Assembly: GCF_001557875.1 (NCBI RefSeq)
Contig: NZ_LNRF01000001.1
Coordinates: forward strand, 1-64,000
Direction of reading: 5' to 3'
Length of the DNA stretch: 64,000 bases
DNA from: Vibrio splendidus
GTDB taxonomy: Bacteria; Pseudomonadota; Gammaproteobacteria; Enterobacterales; Vibrionaceae
The notes below the pieces were generated by a model. That model had not been told where the DNA came from. It saw only the letters and a list, made by a program, of their open reading frames with translations, and did no database searches. The translations under genes and the position numbers were made by a program. Positions within the stretch are counted from its first letter, which is position 1, and every line of letters starts with the position of its first letter. Below are positions 10,326 through 19,987 of this stretch, one piece after another.

Positions 10326-10949
10326 TTAGCTTCGCCCAGCCATTGCCAACAAGCTGCCTGTACCAATAAATACACTGCCGAAAATACGGTTTTGCACAAT
10401 CATATGACGGCGATTCTTAACCAATCCGCTCAACCGACTAGCTAATAATGCATAACCACACATCACAAGCATATCGACGGTAAGTAAAGTACTGCCTAGC
10501 ACTAGTATCTGCTCTACATGGGGACTGCTTGACACAATAAACTGGGGCAAAAGAGCAACAAGGAAAACAATACTTTTAGGATTGGTAACGTTGACAATCA
10601 CTGACTGACAAAACATTTTCAAGCCACTTACTTTCTGCTGGTGTCCTTTGTAATCTGTATTATCCACCGTCTCGGTAAACTTCTTGATGCCTAAATAAAT
10701 TAAGTAGAATGCCCCGACCCACTTTATAGCAATAAACGCAACTTCTGATTGGGCAAGAACAGCACCAAGTCCAACACCAACTATCGCAATATTGAACATA
10801 TTCCCAACTTGTAACCCAATGTTTGAAATCAAGCTTCGGCGAAAGCCGTATTTCATTGTTATTGACATCATATTCACGGCCCCTGCACCAGGAGAAACAG
10901 CTAAAACAATGCACGCCATCAAAAACGCAAACCACAAATCAAAATTCAT
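10326..10949 (-). CDS. LysE/RhtB-family amino-acid exporter
   Basis: 207 residues with six predicted membrane helices. It begins FDLWFAFLMACIVLAVSPGAGAVNM, split here as the family start followed by the SPGAGA turn that replaces the usual PGPN-type motif. Such proteins export amino acids (lysine, threonine, homoserine) or small metabolites across the inner membrane. It is divergent from a LysR-type gene starting 117 bases away, the arrangement seen when the LysR protein controls the exporter in response to its substrate. The substrate cannot be deduced. Confidence 0.88.
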   Translation of the reverse strand: MNFDLWFAFLMACIVLAVSPGAGAVNMMSITMKYGFRRSLISNIGLQVGNMFNIAIVGVGLGAVLAQSEVAFIAIKWVGAFYLIYLGIKKFTETVDNTDYKGHQQKVSGLKMFCQSVIVNVTNPKSIVFLVALLPQFIVSSSPHVEQILVLGSTLLTVDMLVMCGYALLASRLSGLVKNRRHMIVQNRIFGSVFIGTGSLLAMAGRS

Positions 10950-11066
10950 TTAAGATCCCTTCTAAAGTGACATCGACTCTAGACTTAAGTCGTCGTTGTA
11001 GCTAGTTTACTCACAACACAAAAGTAGAAAAACTAAGTTTTTATATATTCATTCGTAAGGAAACCT

Positions 11067-11963
11067 ATGGACACTCGATTTCTTGAAAGCCTTGTCGCAG
11101 TCGTAGAGGAAGGATCAATAGCCGCTGCAGCTCGTGCCCAAGGCATAACACCGGCAGCCATCAGTCAAAGGATTCAAGCGTTAGAGGGCGAGTTTAATTG
11201 TAAGCTATTTAGACGAGCAGGAAGTACTGTTCAGGCCACATATGCCTGTTTGGCGGTTGTCCCAAAAGCAAAATCGATTATCAGGGAGACTCGTGATCTT
11301 ATTGAAGTTGCACAAGGGTCAGGATTAGATGGCACGTTAAGAGTGGGAGCTAACTCAACATCATTAACCGCGTTTATCCCATCGACTCTCAAGTCCATTC
11401 GGGAAGTTGCGCCACAGGCAAAATTTCATATCATTCCTGGGAATTCGATCGATTTAAATCGGAGCCTTATCAATGGCGACCTTGATGCAGCGATTATCGT
11501 TGCCCCTCCCTCTGTCATTCCAAAAACATTGCGATGTAGAGAACTGAGAAATGAGCCTCTTGCGTTAATTCATAACAAAACGATTCAAGGCTCTATTGCA
11601 AGTATACTCGATAACAACGCTTATATTAGATATGACCCTACCTGTTGGGGCGGGCAGATGTCTGAACGATTCATGAACGACACGGGGATGACTAAAAATA
11701 CCATTTTTGACCTGGATTCCCTTGAGGCGATTGCTCAACTGGTGGTGGAAGAGGTTGGAGTATCAATTGTTCCAGTCTGGCCAGGCTTGGAACTCTTTGA
11801 TGAACACATCACCATCACACCAATAACCAACAAGAAATACAACCGGAAGATGGTACTACTGAGTGCATACCACCCTAGACAGCCCAAACTACTCGAATTG
11901 TTTGTAAAACATTTAGGTGAACTCGACTCGATTACACTGCAAAAAAGTGAGTCAGAGCATTAA
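11067..11963 (+). CDS. LysR-type transcriptional regulator
   Basis: 298 residues: N-terminal winged HTH (about 1-60, with AAAARAQGITPAAISQRI as recognition region) and a C-terminal periplasmic-binding-like effector domain from about 90. It starts at ATG 11067 with AAGGAAA upstream. Its divergence from the LysE-type exporter suggests it regulates that gene and itself. The effector is not identifiable; the DNA-binding helix resembles the ArgP/LysG style of dimerisation, but no specific assignment is safe. Confidence 0.88.
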   Translation: MDTRFLESLVAVVEEGSIAAAARAQGITPAAISQRIQALEGEFNCKLFRRAGSTVQATYACLAVVPKAKSIIRETRDLIEVAQGSGLDGTLRVGANSTSLTAFIPSTLKSIREVAPQAKFHIIPGNSIDLNRSLINGDLDAAIIVAPPSVIPKTLRCRELRNEPLALIHNKTIQGSIASILDNNAYIRYDPTCWGGQMSERFMNDTGMTKNTIFDLDSLEAIAQLVVEEVGVSIVPVWPGLELFDEHITITPITNKKYNRKMVLLSAYHPRQPKLLELFVKHLGELDSITLQKSESEH

Positions 11964-11984
11964 GGAACGGGACAATAAAATGGG

Positions 11985-12013
11985 AAAAAGCGCCGTTGAT
12001 ACGGCGCTTTGTA
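11985..12013. terminator. bidirectional terminator between lysR and aldehyde dehydrogenase genes
   Basis: AAAGCGCCGT (11987-11996) pairs perfectly with ACGGCGCTTT (12001-12010) around a 4-nt loop. AAAA precedes and TTTG follows, so it can end both convergent transcripts. Confidence 0.85.
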
Positions 12014-12051
12014 TTGAGTCCAAATAGTCCCTTGAGTCCATTTTTGTGTAA

Positions 12052-13572
12052 TCAGAAAAAGCCTAGCGGATTAGTGTCGTAGCTGATCAGCAGGTTCTTA
12101 GTGTTTTGGTAATGGTCGAGCATCATCTTGTGTGTCTCACGGCCAATGCCCGATTTTTTGTAACCACCAAACGCGGCATGAGCTGGGTAAGCGTGGTAAC
12201 AGTTCACCCAAATACGCCCCGCTTCAATGTTACGACCCATGCGATACGCTAGGTTTGCATCACGCGTCCACACGCCTGCACCCAAGCCATATTCAGTGTC
12301 ATTGGCTATTTCTAGCGCTTCTGCTTCATCTTTAAACGTCGTCACCGCGATAACAGGGCCGAAGATCTCTTCTTGGAATACACGCATCTTGTTGTGCCCT
12401 TCCAGCATGGTTGGCTGAATGTAGTAACCGTTGCCGAGATCATCCGGTTGCTGCGCGATTTCACCACCTGTTAGCACTTTTGCGCCTTCTTGACGACCGA
12501 TTTCTAGGTAGCTCAAGATCTTATCGAACTGCTCTTGAGAGGCTTGTGCGCCAACCTGAGTGTCAGTGTCTAACGGGTTGCCTTGCTTGATGGTTTGAGC
12601 GCGCTCGACAACTTTGGTGATGAACTTGTCGTAGACCGATTCGTGGATCAACACACGCGATGGACAGGTACACACCTCACCTTGGTTAAAGAACGCCAGC
12701 AGCATGCCTTCTACACACTTATCTAGGTACTCATCTTCATAATCAAAAATGTCTGGGAAGTAGATGTTTGGAGACTTACCGCCAAGCTCAACGGTTGATG
12801 GAATCAAGCTTTCAGCCGCACATTTTAGAATATGATGACCAACCTCAGTCGAACCTGTAAATGCCAACTTAGCAATACGATCACTAGTCGCAAGAGCTTG
12901 ACCGGCTTCACTACCGAAACCATTCACTATGTTAACAACGCCAGCAGGCAGAAGGTCAGCGATCTTCTCCATCATCACCAAAATCGAGGTTGGCGTTTGC
13001 TCGGCTGGCTTCATCACCACACAGCAGCCTGCTGCTAGCGCAGGTGCCAACTTCCAAGCCGCCATCAAGATTGGGAAGTTCCAAGGAATGATCTGTCCAA
13101 CGACACCGATTGGCTCTGGGAAGTGGTAGCTTGCAGTGTTTGAATCGAGCTCGGCTGCACTGCCTTCTTGCGCTCGAATACAACCCGCAAAGTAGCGGAA
13201 GTGATCGACAACCAAAGGAATATCTGCCGCTAAAGTTTCACGAACTGGTTTGCCGTTTTCCCATGTCTCAGCGACTGCGATTTCTTCTAGGTTCGCTTCA
13301 ATGCGGTCAGCAATTTTAAGTAGGATGTTCGAACGCTCTGTCACACTGGTCGCAGCCCAACTCGCACGAGCTGCATGCGCCGCATCGAGTGCTAAGCTAA
13401 TGTCCGCCTCGGTTGAGCGCGCGACTTGGCAATAAACCTGACCATTCACGGGGGACGTGTTATCAAAATACTCGCCGCTGACAGGCTTCACCCACTCGCC
13501 ACCGATAAAGTTATCGTATTGCGCTTTAAAGTTCACTACTGCGTTGTCACTACCCGGCTGTGCGTAAATCAT
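12052..13572 (-). CDS. aldB: NAD(P)-dependent aldehyde dehydrogenase, AldB/ExaC type
   Basis: 506 residues, full length for the AldB/ExaC/AcoD acetaldehyde dehydrogenase group. These oxidise acetaldehyde and other short aldehydes to acids in the cytoplasm. Visible residues are the IIPWNFP cofactor segment, the ELGGKSP motif with general base E262, and the nucleophile C301 in [11 protein letters not shown], a pattern specific to this group. The C-terminal [11 protein letters not shown] block is conserved. The gene faces an AcoR-type sigma54 activator, with a -24/-12 promoter about 155 bases upstream of the start, so sigma54-dependent induction by aldehyde or alcohol is likely. Confidence 0.92.
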   Translation of the reverse strand: MIYAQPGSDNAVVNFKAQYDNFIGGEWVKPVSGEYFDNTSPVNGQVYCQVARSTEADISLALDAAHAARASWAATSVTERSNILLKIADRIEANLEEIAVAETWENGKPVRETLAADIPLVVDHFRYFAGCIRAQEGSAAELDSNTASYHFPEPIGVVGQIIPWNFPILMAAWKLAPALAAGCCVVMKPAEQTPTSILVMMEKIADLLPAGVVNIVNGFGSEAGQALATSDRIAKLAFTGSTEVGHHILKCAAESLIPSTVELGGKSPNIYFPDIFDYEDEYLDKCVEGMLLAFFNQGEVCTCPSRVLIHESVYDKFITKVVERAQTIKQGNPLDTDTQVGAQASQEQFDKILSYLEIGRQEGAKVLTGGEIAQQPDDLGNGYYIQPTMLEGHNKMRVFQEEIFGPVIAVTTFKDEAEALEIANDTEYGLGAGVWTRDANLAYRMGRNIEAGRIWVNCYHAYPAHAAFGGYKKSGIGRETHKMMLDHYQNTKNLLISYDTNPLGFF

Positions 13573-13728
13573 AGTTAGATCCTTCTTTGATTTGTTGTTC
13601 GTTATTGAGCGAGAGCTGTCTTATTTTTGTGGCGACTTCTCTTGAGAAAAGAACTCATGACAAGTCGCCCATGTTTATACTTTCTGTTTAAAACATTGAT
13701 ACTTCGTGTTTTCTTCACAACAAGAACA

Positions 13729-13746
13729 ACGCAAATCACACGCCAC
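13729..13746 (-). promoter_or_regulatory. putative sigma54 (-24/-12) promoter for aldB
   Basis: Read on the minus strand the site is GTGGCGTGTGATTTGCG: a GG at -24 and a GC at -12 separated by exactly 10 bases, close to the consensus TGGCACG-N4-TTGC. It points at aldB and predicts a start near 13719. The divergent neighbour encodes a sigma54 activator, which supports the call. Confidence 0.65.
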
Positions 13747-13855
13747 AACCTCAAAACTTGTTGTTAATAAATTGTAAAACTATGATTACCAAACATTTAC
13801 AACCCAAAGTGAGTTGGCATTGAACGGCCGTATGGAAAGCACTCCAGTGTTCAAC

Positions 13856-13896
13856 TGTTCCAATTTGGTACACCCTCACTGTTACGACATGGAACA
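13856..13896. promoter_or_regulatory. tandem 17-bp palindromes, probable upstream activating sequences
   Basis: TGTTCCAATTTGGTACA (13856-13872) and TGTTACGACATGGAACA (13880-13896) are imperfect palindromes of the same TGTTCCA-N3-TGGAACA design, centred 24 bases apart. They lie 135-180 bases upstream of the predicted aldB start, the usual place for an enhancer-binding protein. The second covers the ribosome site of the activator gene, so it may also autorepress. Confidence 0.6.
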
Positions 13897-13899
13897 GTC

Positions 13900-15690
13900 A
13901 TGCACCTTCAACAAGCAAACACCTTAGATTGGCTTTCGTCCTCTTGGCACCGCAGCACTGAAGCGGGGCTAAAACAGAGGCGTCTTCCCGAAGATATTCG
14001 CCTGCCACAGTCGATTCTTAAGCAGCGACGTCATCAATCATCAAGCTTGATTCAAATCGTCGAGCGCAATGCACTGCCTCTGTTTAACCAGATGTTTGCA
14101 CGCACCGACAGTCGTTTGATCTTGACCGATATTGAAGGGGTGATTCTAGCTAGTTGGGGGCAAGAGCGGTTTAAGGAAAAGCTGACTTCGATTGCACTCA
14201 GCTCTGGAGCGTGTTGGCAGGAACAACTCAAAGGCACCAACGCCATTGGCACCGCGATAGTAGAAGCCAAGCCCGTGACCATCATTGGTGAGCAGCACTT
14301 CATCCACCAGCATCGGTTTATCAGCTGCTCAGCGAACCCAGTATTTGATCACCAAGGAAACATGGTTGGCGTATTGGACATCACCAGTGAGCAGCAACAA
14401 CACGACAGTTCGGTACAGCTGCTTGTTCAAAACATGGTTCAGCTTATAGAGAATCAGCTATTGAGCCATATCCCACAAGGAACGACTCGTATTGATCTCG
14501 CGTGCGATAAATCGCTATTGCACAGCGGTTGGCAAGGGATTGTAATAGCCAACGAAGCTGGAGAGGTGGTCGCGCACAATCAGGTCGCCTCTCAACTGTT
14601 GGATCAAACCTCGATCGTCGGTGAGAGTATCGATGCCCTCTTCAACCGAACTTCAATAGATGCACCCTTTGTGTTTGAAAAACAGCATCTCAAACGCTCA
14701 TCAGCCAAGCGCACACGCTCTATTTCAGCATCGTGTGATTTACACCATGGTGAACAACAGATAGAACACGCTTGGCAGCAGGCCAATAAAGTTATCGACA
14801 AAGGCATTAGCCTATTAATCCTTGGTGAAACAGGTGTTGGAAAGGGCGAGTTTGTTAAGGCGTTACATAAGCAAAGCCAACGTAAATCATCGCCCCTAGT
14901 CGCCGTGAATTGTGGTGCGCTGCCTAAAGATCTTATCGAATCTGAACTGTTTGGCTACGCACCAGGAGCTTTTACTGGCGCAAACAAACAAGGGTTTCAA
15001 GGGAAGATCCGTCAAGCTGACAAAGGGATCTTGTTTTTGGATGAGATTGCCGACATGCCTTTAGAAGCTCAGTGCCGACTACTGCATGTTCTGCAAGACA
15101 AATCCGTGGTGCCAGTTGGTTCCAATCAAAGCTATCAAGTCGATTGCCAGATCATCGCTGCCACTCACAAAAACCTCGAGCAGTTGGTCGCAACCGGTGA
15201 GTTTAGGCAAGATCTGTATTACAGACTCAATGGCTTGGCCTTTACCTTGCCAAGCTTGCAGCAGCGACAAGATAAGCATGCTTTAATTGAGTATATTCAT
15301 CGTAAATACGCCGAAGCTGAGCAGTCTATTTGCCCGCACCTAATGAGTTTATTGTGCGCCTATTCTTGGCCAGGCAACATCCGTGAATTAGACAACTTAC
15401 TCAAAGTAGCCACTTTACTAGCAAGTGATGAACCACAACTCACACTCGAGCATGTGCCTAGCCACCTTGCTCAGCACCTCACCTCTTTAGCTCAAGATGG
15501 TCATCACCAGATTACTGCTTCTCGTATCATCGAAGGTAAACCAAATGCAGATTTAAGAAGTACCGTTGAAGAAACCTTGCTGCAAACCTATCAGGCTAAC
15601 CAAGGGAACATCAGTAAGACATCGCGGATCCTTGGGATCAGTCGTAACACAATTTATCGAAAGCTAAAGAGTTTGGGGATTCTTCAATGA
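13900..15690 (+). CDS. acoR: sigma54-dependent transcriptional activator, AcoR-like
   Basis: 596 residues. An N-terminal GAF-type sensor (about 60-190) is followed by a linker, an AAA+ ATPase (about 285-500) and a Fis-type HTH (about 555-595, ending NTIYRKLKSLGI). The Walker A is GETGVGKG (309-316, Gly where Glu is usual at the last position). GAFTGA (356-361), which contacts sigma54, is intact, and the Walker B is GILFLDEIADM. This is the AcoR/AcxR domain order, whose members activate acetoin or aldehyde genes. The gene is divergent from aldB. Between them lie a -24/-12 promoter and tandem palindromes, so aldB is the likely target. Confidence 0.9.
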   Translation: MHLQQANTLDWLSSSWHRSTEAGLKQRRLPEDIRLPQSILKQRRHQSSSLIQIVERNALPLFNQMFARTDSRLILTDIEGVILASWGQERFKEKLTSIALSSGACWQEQLKGTNAIGTAIVEAKPVTIIGEQHFIHQHRFISCSANPVFDHQGNMVGVLDITSEQQQHDSSVQLLVQNMVQLIENQLLSHIPQGTTRIDLACDKSLLHSGWQGIVIANEAGEVVAHNQVASQLLDQTSIVGESIDALFNRTSIDAPFVFEKQHLKRSSAKRTRSISASCDLHHGEQQIEHAWQQANKVIDKGISLLILGETGVGKGEFVKALHKQSQRKSSPLVAVNCGALPKDLIESELFGYAPGAFTGANKQGFQGKIRQADKGILFLDEIADMPLEAQCRLLHVLQDKSVVPVGSNQSYQVDCQIIAATHKNLEQLVATGEFRQDLYYRLNGLAFTLPSLQQRQDKHALIEYIHRKYAEAEQSICPHLMSLLCAYSWPGNIRELDNLLKVATLLASDEPQLTLEHVPSHLAQHLTSLAQDGHHQITASRIIEGKPNADLRSTVEETLLQTYQANQGNISKTSRILGISRNTIYRKLKSLGILQ

Positions 15691-16093
15691 AGAGAATGAA
15701 CCAAGCTTTGTCTTGCATGGATTTATAAAACAAACATAGAAACTCGCATAAATAGGAGGAATGAATGATTTTGAGTAAAATTAAGTGTGACCATTGTCAT
15801 ATAATGAATAATCCACATTCAGTAACAAGCGAAAACAACACTACTCTCGCCTAATAAAAGACCACTTTATCAATAAGGTTTAAAGATCAATAAATACAAT
15901 TGGTTACTTAACCTTAAACAAACATTTATTTCTCTTTCAGAACCCATGCATCAAATATAAAGATAAGCCCAACACAATCCTGTTTATAAATTTGATCTTC
16001 CCATTCTTTATCTGTTCATTATCTTGAATTTTTCATTCATTTATCTTGTTTAAAATCTCTGCAAAACTACCACTATTTAGCTAGAGAGATCAT
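15691..16093. other. AT-rich interval before the chemoreceptor gene
   Basis: 403 bases. It holds one very small reading frame with a perfect AGGAGG site (15765-15854, listed separately). Near the chemoreceptor it has a pyrimidine-rich stretch with a near-direct repeat, TTCATTATCTTG (16015-16026) and TTCATTTATCTTG (16036-16048). No strong dyad is seen. Confidence 0.45.
15765..15854 (+). CDS. possible 29-residue protein with a CxxC pair
   Basis: ATG 15765 is preceded by AGGAGG (15754-15759) at an ideal 5-base spacing. The product would be 29 residues, starting MILSKIKCDHCHIM, with a CDHCH knuckle that could bind zinc or heme. It lies 74 bases after the acoR-type stop. No relative is known to me, and chance is possible at this length, but the ribosome site is among the best in the window. 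Confidence 0.3.
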   Translation: MILSKIKCDHCHIMNNPHSVTSENNTTLA

Positions 16094-18208
16094 ATGTTTA
16101 ACAGTATACGAACGCGAATTGCGGTGAGTGCAGGCGGGGCGATGGCTTTCACCCTATTGATCGCAATGGGCATGACCACTAGCGCTTTTACTGATGTGAA
16201 TAAACAAGTCACAGAGAAAGTAAAACTACAGTTAACCGACGCTACGACAACCGATTTACAAAACACAGCACTTCAACAAGGGTTGAACATTTCCAACCAA
16301 CTTAACCCTGTATTAGCCAACTTAAAACAAGCACGTTCAATCATTGAGTTGAGTTCAGAAACGGACGCTAGCGCAGACCTTATCGTTAAACAGTTTACTG
16401 CCGCTTTAGAAGCACAAAACAAAGCCGTATTTGCTGGCTACATGGTGTGGGAAAACAAAACTTGGCCACAACAAACCGATCTGAATGGCGAGATTAGCTT
16501 GAACAGCGAATTAGGTTTCAACAGTCAGGGCTACCTTGCCCCTTTCTTCTCTCCCAATGACCAAAACAGCTTTGATGCAGTCGCGATGGAGAGCTTCAGC
16601 AATACTGAACTCAACAGCAATGGTGAACGCAAAGACGACTGGCACTTAATGCCTTACCAAACAGGTAAAACGTTCGTAATGGAACCGTACTTCTATCCGG
16701 TTCGTGGTAAGCAAGAACTCATTACCACCATCAGCCAGCCGATCAAAGAGAACGGTAAAATCATTGGTTCAATTGGCTTTGATTTGTCTTTGTTCGAGCT
16801 TCAAAGCCAGAGTGAATTGTTTGCGCGTGACCTGTTTGATGGCAAAGGCAAGATCCTCATCACTTCCTGGAAAGGCATTACACTGGCCAACAGCAGTGCT
16901 GGAAACATGGTTGGTAAGAAAGTCTCACCAGAGCTAGAAAAAGAGTGGTCGCGAGTTCAGTCTATCGCTAAACAGTCTGGAGCTGGGTTGGTTACATTTG
17001 GCGGAGATGAGTACGCCATTACTGCTATAGAGACTAGCGACGCACCGTGGGTAGTCATGGTATCGGTTCCCAGTAGTCACCTTGCAAAAAGTGTCGACGA
17101 ATACACCCAGTGGAGTGATGAGCAGAATTCGAAAGCGCTTGAAAAAGGTGTGTGGGCGGGGATCGTCGCCGTTCTTCTAGGCATCATATCGATGGCATTG
17201 ATCGCCAACTCTCTCGGCAAAGTTCTCAATAACTTGGTCGAGCGATTCAAAGATGCCGCACAAGGCGAAGGCGATTTAACCTATCGCATCGAAGTAAAAG
17301 GGAAAGATGAGACCGCGCAACTGGCTCACTGGTTCAATACCTTCCTATCTCGCATACAAGAGATGCTGCTCACTGTAATGGCGACAGCAGACCAAGTCGA
17401 TAAGAACGCGACTGAGGGTCAAGCTCGTGCAGAGGTATCCCGTGACCAGTTGAACGCTCAAGTAAACGAAGTGAACTCACTCGCCACTGCAATCAATGAG
17501 ATGAGTGCAACTGCACAAGAAGTAGCGAACTCAGCCGTTCAAGCCGCTGCGGCCGCTAGCCAGGTACAAAGTAATAGCCTTAACGGCATGACACGCATGG
17601 ACAATGCCGCCAGCGCAGTTGATAGCTTGGCCACTCAAGTGAATGATGCTCAGCAACAAACGCAAAACTTAGTTGATTCAAGCACCGCCATTCAAGGTAT
17701 TTTGAGTGAAATTGGCGGTATTGCAGAACAAACCAACCTACTTGCGCTCAACGCCGCGATTGAAGCAGCTCGTGCGGGTGAAGCCGGACGTGGCTTTGCG
17801 GTGGTGGCCGATGAAGTGCGTAACCTAGCAAACCGTACTCAAGGCTCGACCGAAGAGATTCGCTCAATGCTGGCGCGCCTAGAGCAAGAGACCCAATCTA
17901 TCGTGGTCTTGATGGAGCAAAGCCAAAAGCAAGCGAACGATACCAAAGGCGAAACTCAAGCCGCTCATTTAGCGCTGTCTGAGATTAACCAAGCCATTGA
18001 AGTCATCAACGACATGAACAATCAAATTGCTTCCGCGGCTGAAGAGCAAAGTTCAGTATCCGAGGAGATTAACCGTAACGTGGTCATTATTAACGATACC
18101 GCAGTGGAAGTGATGGAGACCATGACATCCTCGGTAGAAATCAGTAATGAGCTGACAGTAAAAGCCGGAGATTTACACGGAGAATTAAGTAAATTTAAGC
18201 TCTCTTAG
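16094..18208 (+). CDS. methyl-accepting chemotaxis protein with double-Cache-type sensor
   Basis: 704 residues. There is a membrane helix near the N-terminus and a long periplasmic domain (about 35-345) with Cache-like features such as MEPYFYPV and [10 protein letters not shown] second helix (about 352-374), a HAMP linker and a cytoplasmic signalling hairpin follow. The hairpin tip carries [20 protein letters not shown] and [17 protein letters not shown], the diagnostic CheA/CheW-binding region. It senses a small ligand, probably an amino or organic acid, but the ligand is not deducible. There is no C-terminal CheR-binding pentapeptide (it ends LSKFKLS). Followed by a strong terminator. Confidence 0.92.
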   Translation: MFNSIRTRIAVSAGGAMAFTLLIAMGMTTSAFTDVNKQVTEKVKLQLTDATTTDLQNTALQQGLNISNQLNPVLANLKQARSIIELSSETDASADLIVKQFTAALEAQNKAVFAGYMVWENKTWPQQTDLNGEISLNSELGFNSQGYLAPFFSPNDQNSFDAVAMESFSNTELNSNGERKDDWHLMPYQTGKTFVMEPYFYPVRGKQELITTISQPIKENGKIIGSIGFDLSLFELQSQSELFARDLFDGKGKILITSWKGITLANSSAGNMVGKKVSPELEKEWSRVQSIAKQSGAGLVTFGGDEYAITAIETSDAPWVVMVSVPSSHLAKSVDEYTQWSDEQNSKALEKGVWAGIVAVLLGIISMALIANSLGKVLNNLVERFKDAAQGEGDLTYRIEVKGKDETAQLAHWFNTFLSRIQEMLLTVMATADQVDKNATEGQARAEVSRDQLNAQVNEVNSLATAINEMSATAQEVANSAVQAAAAASQVQSNSLNGMTRMDNAASAVDSLATQVNDAQQQTQNLVDSSTAIQGILSEIGGIAEQTNLLALNAAIEAARAGEAGRGFAVVADEVRNLANRTQGSTEEIRSMLARLEQETQSIVVLMEQSQKQANDTKGETQAAHLALSEINQAIEVINDMNNQIASAAEEQSSVSEEINRNVVIINDTAVEVMETMTSSVEISNELTVKAGDLHGELSKFKLS

Positions 18209-18230
18209 TTCGCTATCTCTTCCATAACAA

Positions 18231-18266
18231 CAAGGCCGAGAAACGCAATATTCTCGGCCTTTCTAT
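18231..18266 (+). terminator. Rho-independent terminator after the chemoreceptor gene
   Basis: AAGGCCGAGAA (18232-18242) pairs with TTCTCGGCCTT (18251-18261), then TTCTATTT. It lies between convergent genes and may work both ways. Confidence 0.85.
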
Positions 18267-18309
18267 TTACTGTTCGCTCTCAGCATCAATGCCTCTCACC
18301 TAGAAAAAT

Positions 18310-19143
18310 CTAATTAGAATCCAACTCAATCAACTGATTGAGCACCTCTTTGTCCAACACCGGATGATGCTTACTCGCGAGCAGCAGTACGATGTCTACC
18401 GCAGGTAACGGTGGCATGTCATCGAGAATTTTCAAATCAGGTGTGACACTGAGCTTGCCCATCGCACCAATTGCCAACCCTGCTTTGACGATTGCGCGCT
18501 GCGCTGAAGCCGTATTACTACACGCTAAAAGCTGATAAGGCGTGTCTTGTTTGGTTAAACCATTCACCGCCGCAGCATGGTATTTACAATCCGTCTGGAA
18601 CAGAGCCAGTGGGACAGGTTTAGAATCATCAAACACAAAATCAGGGCTGCTTATCCAAACGCCCACATCATTGGTTAACCAATATCCCTCTTCGCTATCG
18701 GGAGCGCGAGTCACAATCGCAGCATCAAGCCTACCATCATCAAGCCACTCTCTAAGCGTAATGCTCGGCAAGCTAAATATTTGAATGGAACAAGTAGGTT
18801 CAGCGTTCTGCAAAAGCTTAATCACTTTCGGCAAGATGCTGTCGTTATAGTCTTCAGGGCAACCTAATCTCAGTGGCTGTTTGTCCTCATAACGTTTTAC
18901 TTGTTTCAATGCCGTATTGTGGAGTGCGACGAGCTGCTCCGCATGAGAACGTAATGCCAAGCCCGCCTCAGTCAAAACCAGGTTGCGTCCTTCCTTTTGA
19001 AACAGGATGACATTCAGTTCTTCCTCTAACTTGCGCATCTGAGCACTGAAGGCTGATTGGGTGCGATTAATCTGCTTTGCAGCGCGTGTAAAACTGCTGG
19101 TCTCCACAAACGCGAGAAAGCCTCGCAACGCATCAATATCCAT
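18310..19143 (-). CDS. LysR-type transcriptional regulator
   Basis: About 277 residues from ATG 19143 (MDIDALRGFLAF), chosen because GGTGGTGA precedes it at workable spacing; ATG 19161 is an in-frame alternative. The N-terminal HTH includes SFTRAAKQINRTQSAFSAQM, a typical LysR recognition region. The C-terminal effector domain has DGRLDAAIVTR, the usual strand. It is divergent from a glutathione S-transferase gene with 116 bases between, so that gene is the probable target. The effector is unknown. Confidence 0.87.
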   Translation of the reverse strand: MDIDALRGFLAFVETSSFTRAAKQINRTQSAFSAQMRKLEEELNVILFQKEGRNLVLTEAGLALRSHAEQLVALHNTALKQVKRYEDKQPLRLGCPEDYNDSILPKVIKLLQNAEPTCSIQIFSLPSITLREWLDDGRLDAAIVTRAPDSEEGYWLTNDVGVWISSPDFVFDDSKPVPLALFQTDCKYHAAAVNGLTKQDTPYQLLACSNTASAQRAIVKAGLAIGAMGKLSVTPDLKILDDMPPLPAVDIVLLLASKHHPVLDKEVLNQLIELDSN

Positions 19144-19259
19144 ATTGAAATCACCACCCATCGTTTTTATTAATGTATTGCATCAAAATTATCCGTTAGT
19201 GCGCCGTAATACAATCCCTTAAGCTCAAATGCATACCCACCAGACGCAAGGAAGCATTT

Positions 19260-19907
19260 ATGCAGCTTTATATCGCTAATCAGAACTACTCAACTTGGTC
19301 ACTGCGCGCATGGCTAATATTCGATCACTACAACCTCGCCGCTGACGTCATCAAACTTAAGCTATTCACCCCAGATTTTTATGACACGCTGGCTTCAGTT
19401 ACACCCACTGCAAAAGTGCCGACTCTGGTTGATGGTGACGTTGCAGTGTGGGATTCACTCGCTATTCTCGAATACGTTAACGATGCCTACCTAAACGGTA
19501 CTGCATGGCCAACTTCCATTGCTGAACGCGCCTTAGCCCGAGCTATCTCGGCAGAAATGCATTCTGGTTTTTTCAACATCAGAAATGAATTACCAATGAA
19601 TTGCCGAGCCAAAAGAAAATTGGTTTTGAGTGAAGGTGCCCAGAAAGATATCGCCCGCATCGATGCCATTTGGTCAGAACAAATGGATCAATACCCAGAG
19701 GGCTGGCTATTTGGTGAATGGTCGATTGCTGATGCGATGTTTGCACCAGTAGCACTGCGAGTCGAAACCTACGGCATCAAGCTTTCAGAAAAGGCATCAC
19801 AATATCAACAGCGTGTGCTCAATAGCCCGTCGATTAAAAAATGGTTAGCCGAGGCAAGCTTAGAAACCGAAGTGGTTGAAGAGGATGAGGCCGGTGAGCC
19901 TGTATAA
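19260..19907 (+). CDS. glutathione S-transferase
   Basis: 215 residues. The thioredoxin-like N-terminal domain starts LYIANQNYSTWSLRAWL, where the Ser/Thr of NYSTWS is the position that activates GSH in this bacterial subgroup. VPTLVDGD (cis-Pro) and DSLAILEYV (GSH gamma-glutamyl contact) follow. The helical C-terminal domain contains WSIADAMFAPV with the N-capping Asp. It conjugates or reduces electrophiles with glutathione in the cytoplasm. The C-terminus ends in an acidic tail. Divergent from a LysR gene and closed by a 12-bp hairpin terminator. Confidence 0.9.
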   Translation: MQLYIANQNYSTWSLRAWLIFDHYNLAADVIKLKLFTPDFYDTLASVTPTAKVPTLVDGDVAVWDSLAILEYVNDAYLNGTAWPTSIAERALARAISAEMHSGFFNIRNELPMNCRAKRKLVLSEGAQKDIARIDAIWSEQMDQYPEGWLFGEWSIADAMFAPVALRVETYGIKLSEKASQYQQRVLNSPSIKKWLAEASLETEVVEEDEAGEPV

Positions 19908-19917
19908 GTAGATTCCA

Positions 19918-19957
19918 ATGAGTCTCGATGCACTATCGAGACTCATTCATTTTTGCT
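19918..19957. terminator. strong terminator between GST and lysR genes
   Basis: ATGAGTCTCGAT (19918-19929) pairs perfectly with ATCGAGACTCAT (19935-19946) around a 5-nt loop; TCATTTTTG follows. It serves the plus-strand GST gene and possibly the convergent LysR gene. Confidence 0.88.
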
Positions 19958-19987
19958 CATTACAAAGGTTTCACAGGGCACTTTTTC

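Larger units (their letters stand above)
13573..13899. other. regulatory interval between aldB and acoR-type gene
   Basis: 327 bases. They contain the sigma54 promoter for aldB (13729-13746) and two 17-bp imperfect palindromes next to the activator gene (13856-13896). The rest, about 13573-13728, would be the aldB leader; it shows a possible dyad GGCGACTT (13632-13639)/AAGTCGCC (13662-13669), which can form a hairpin. Confidence 0.55.
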
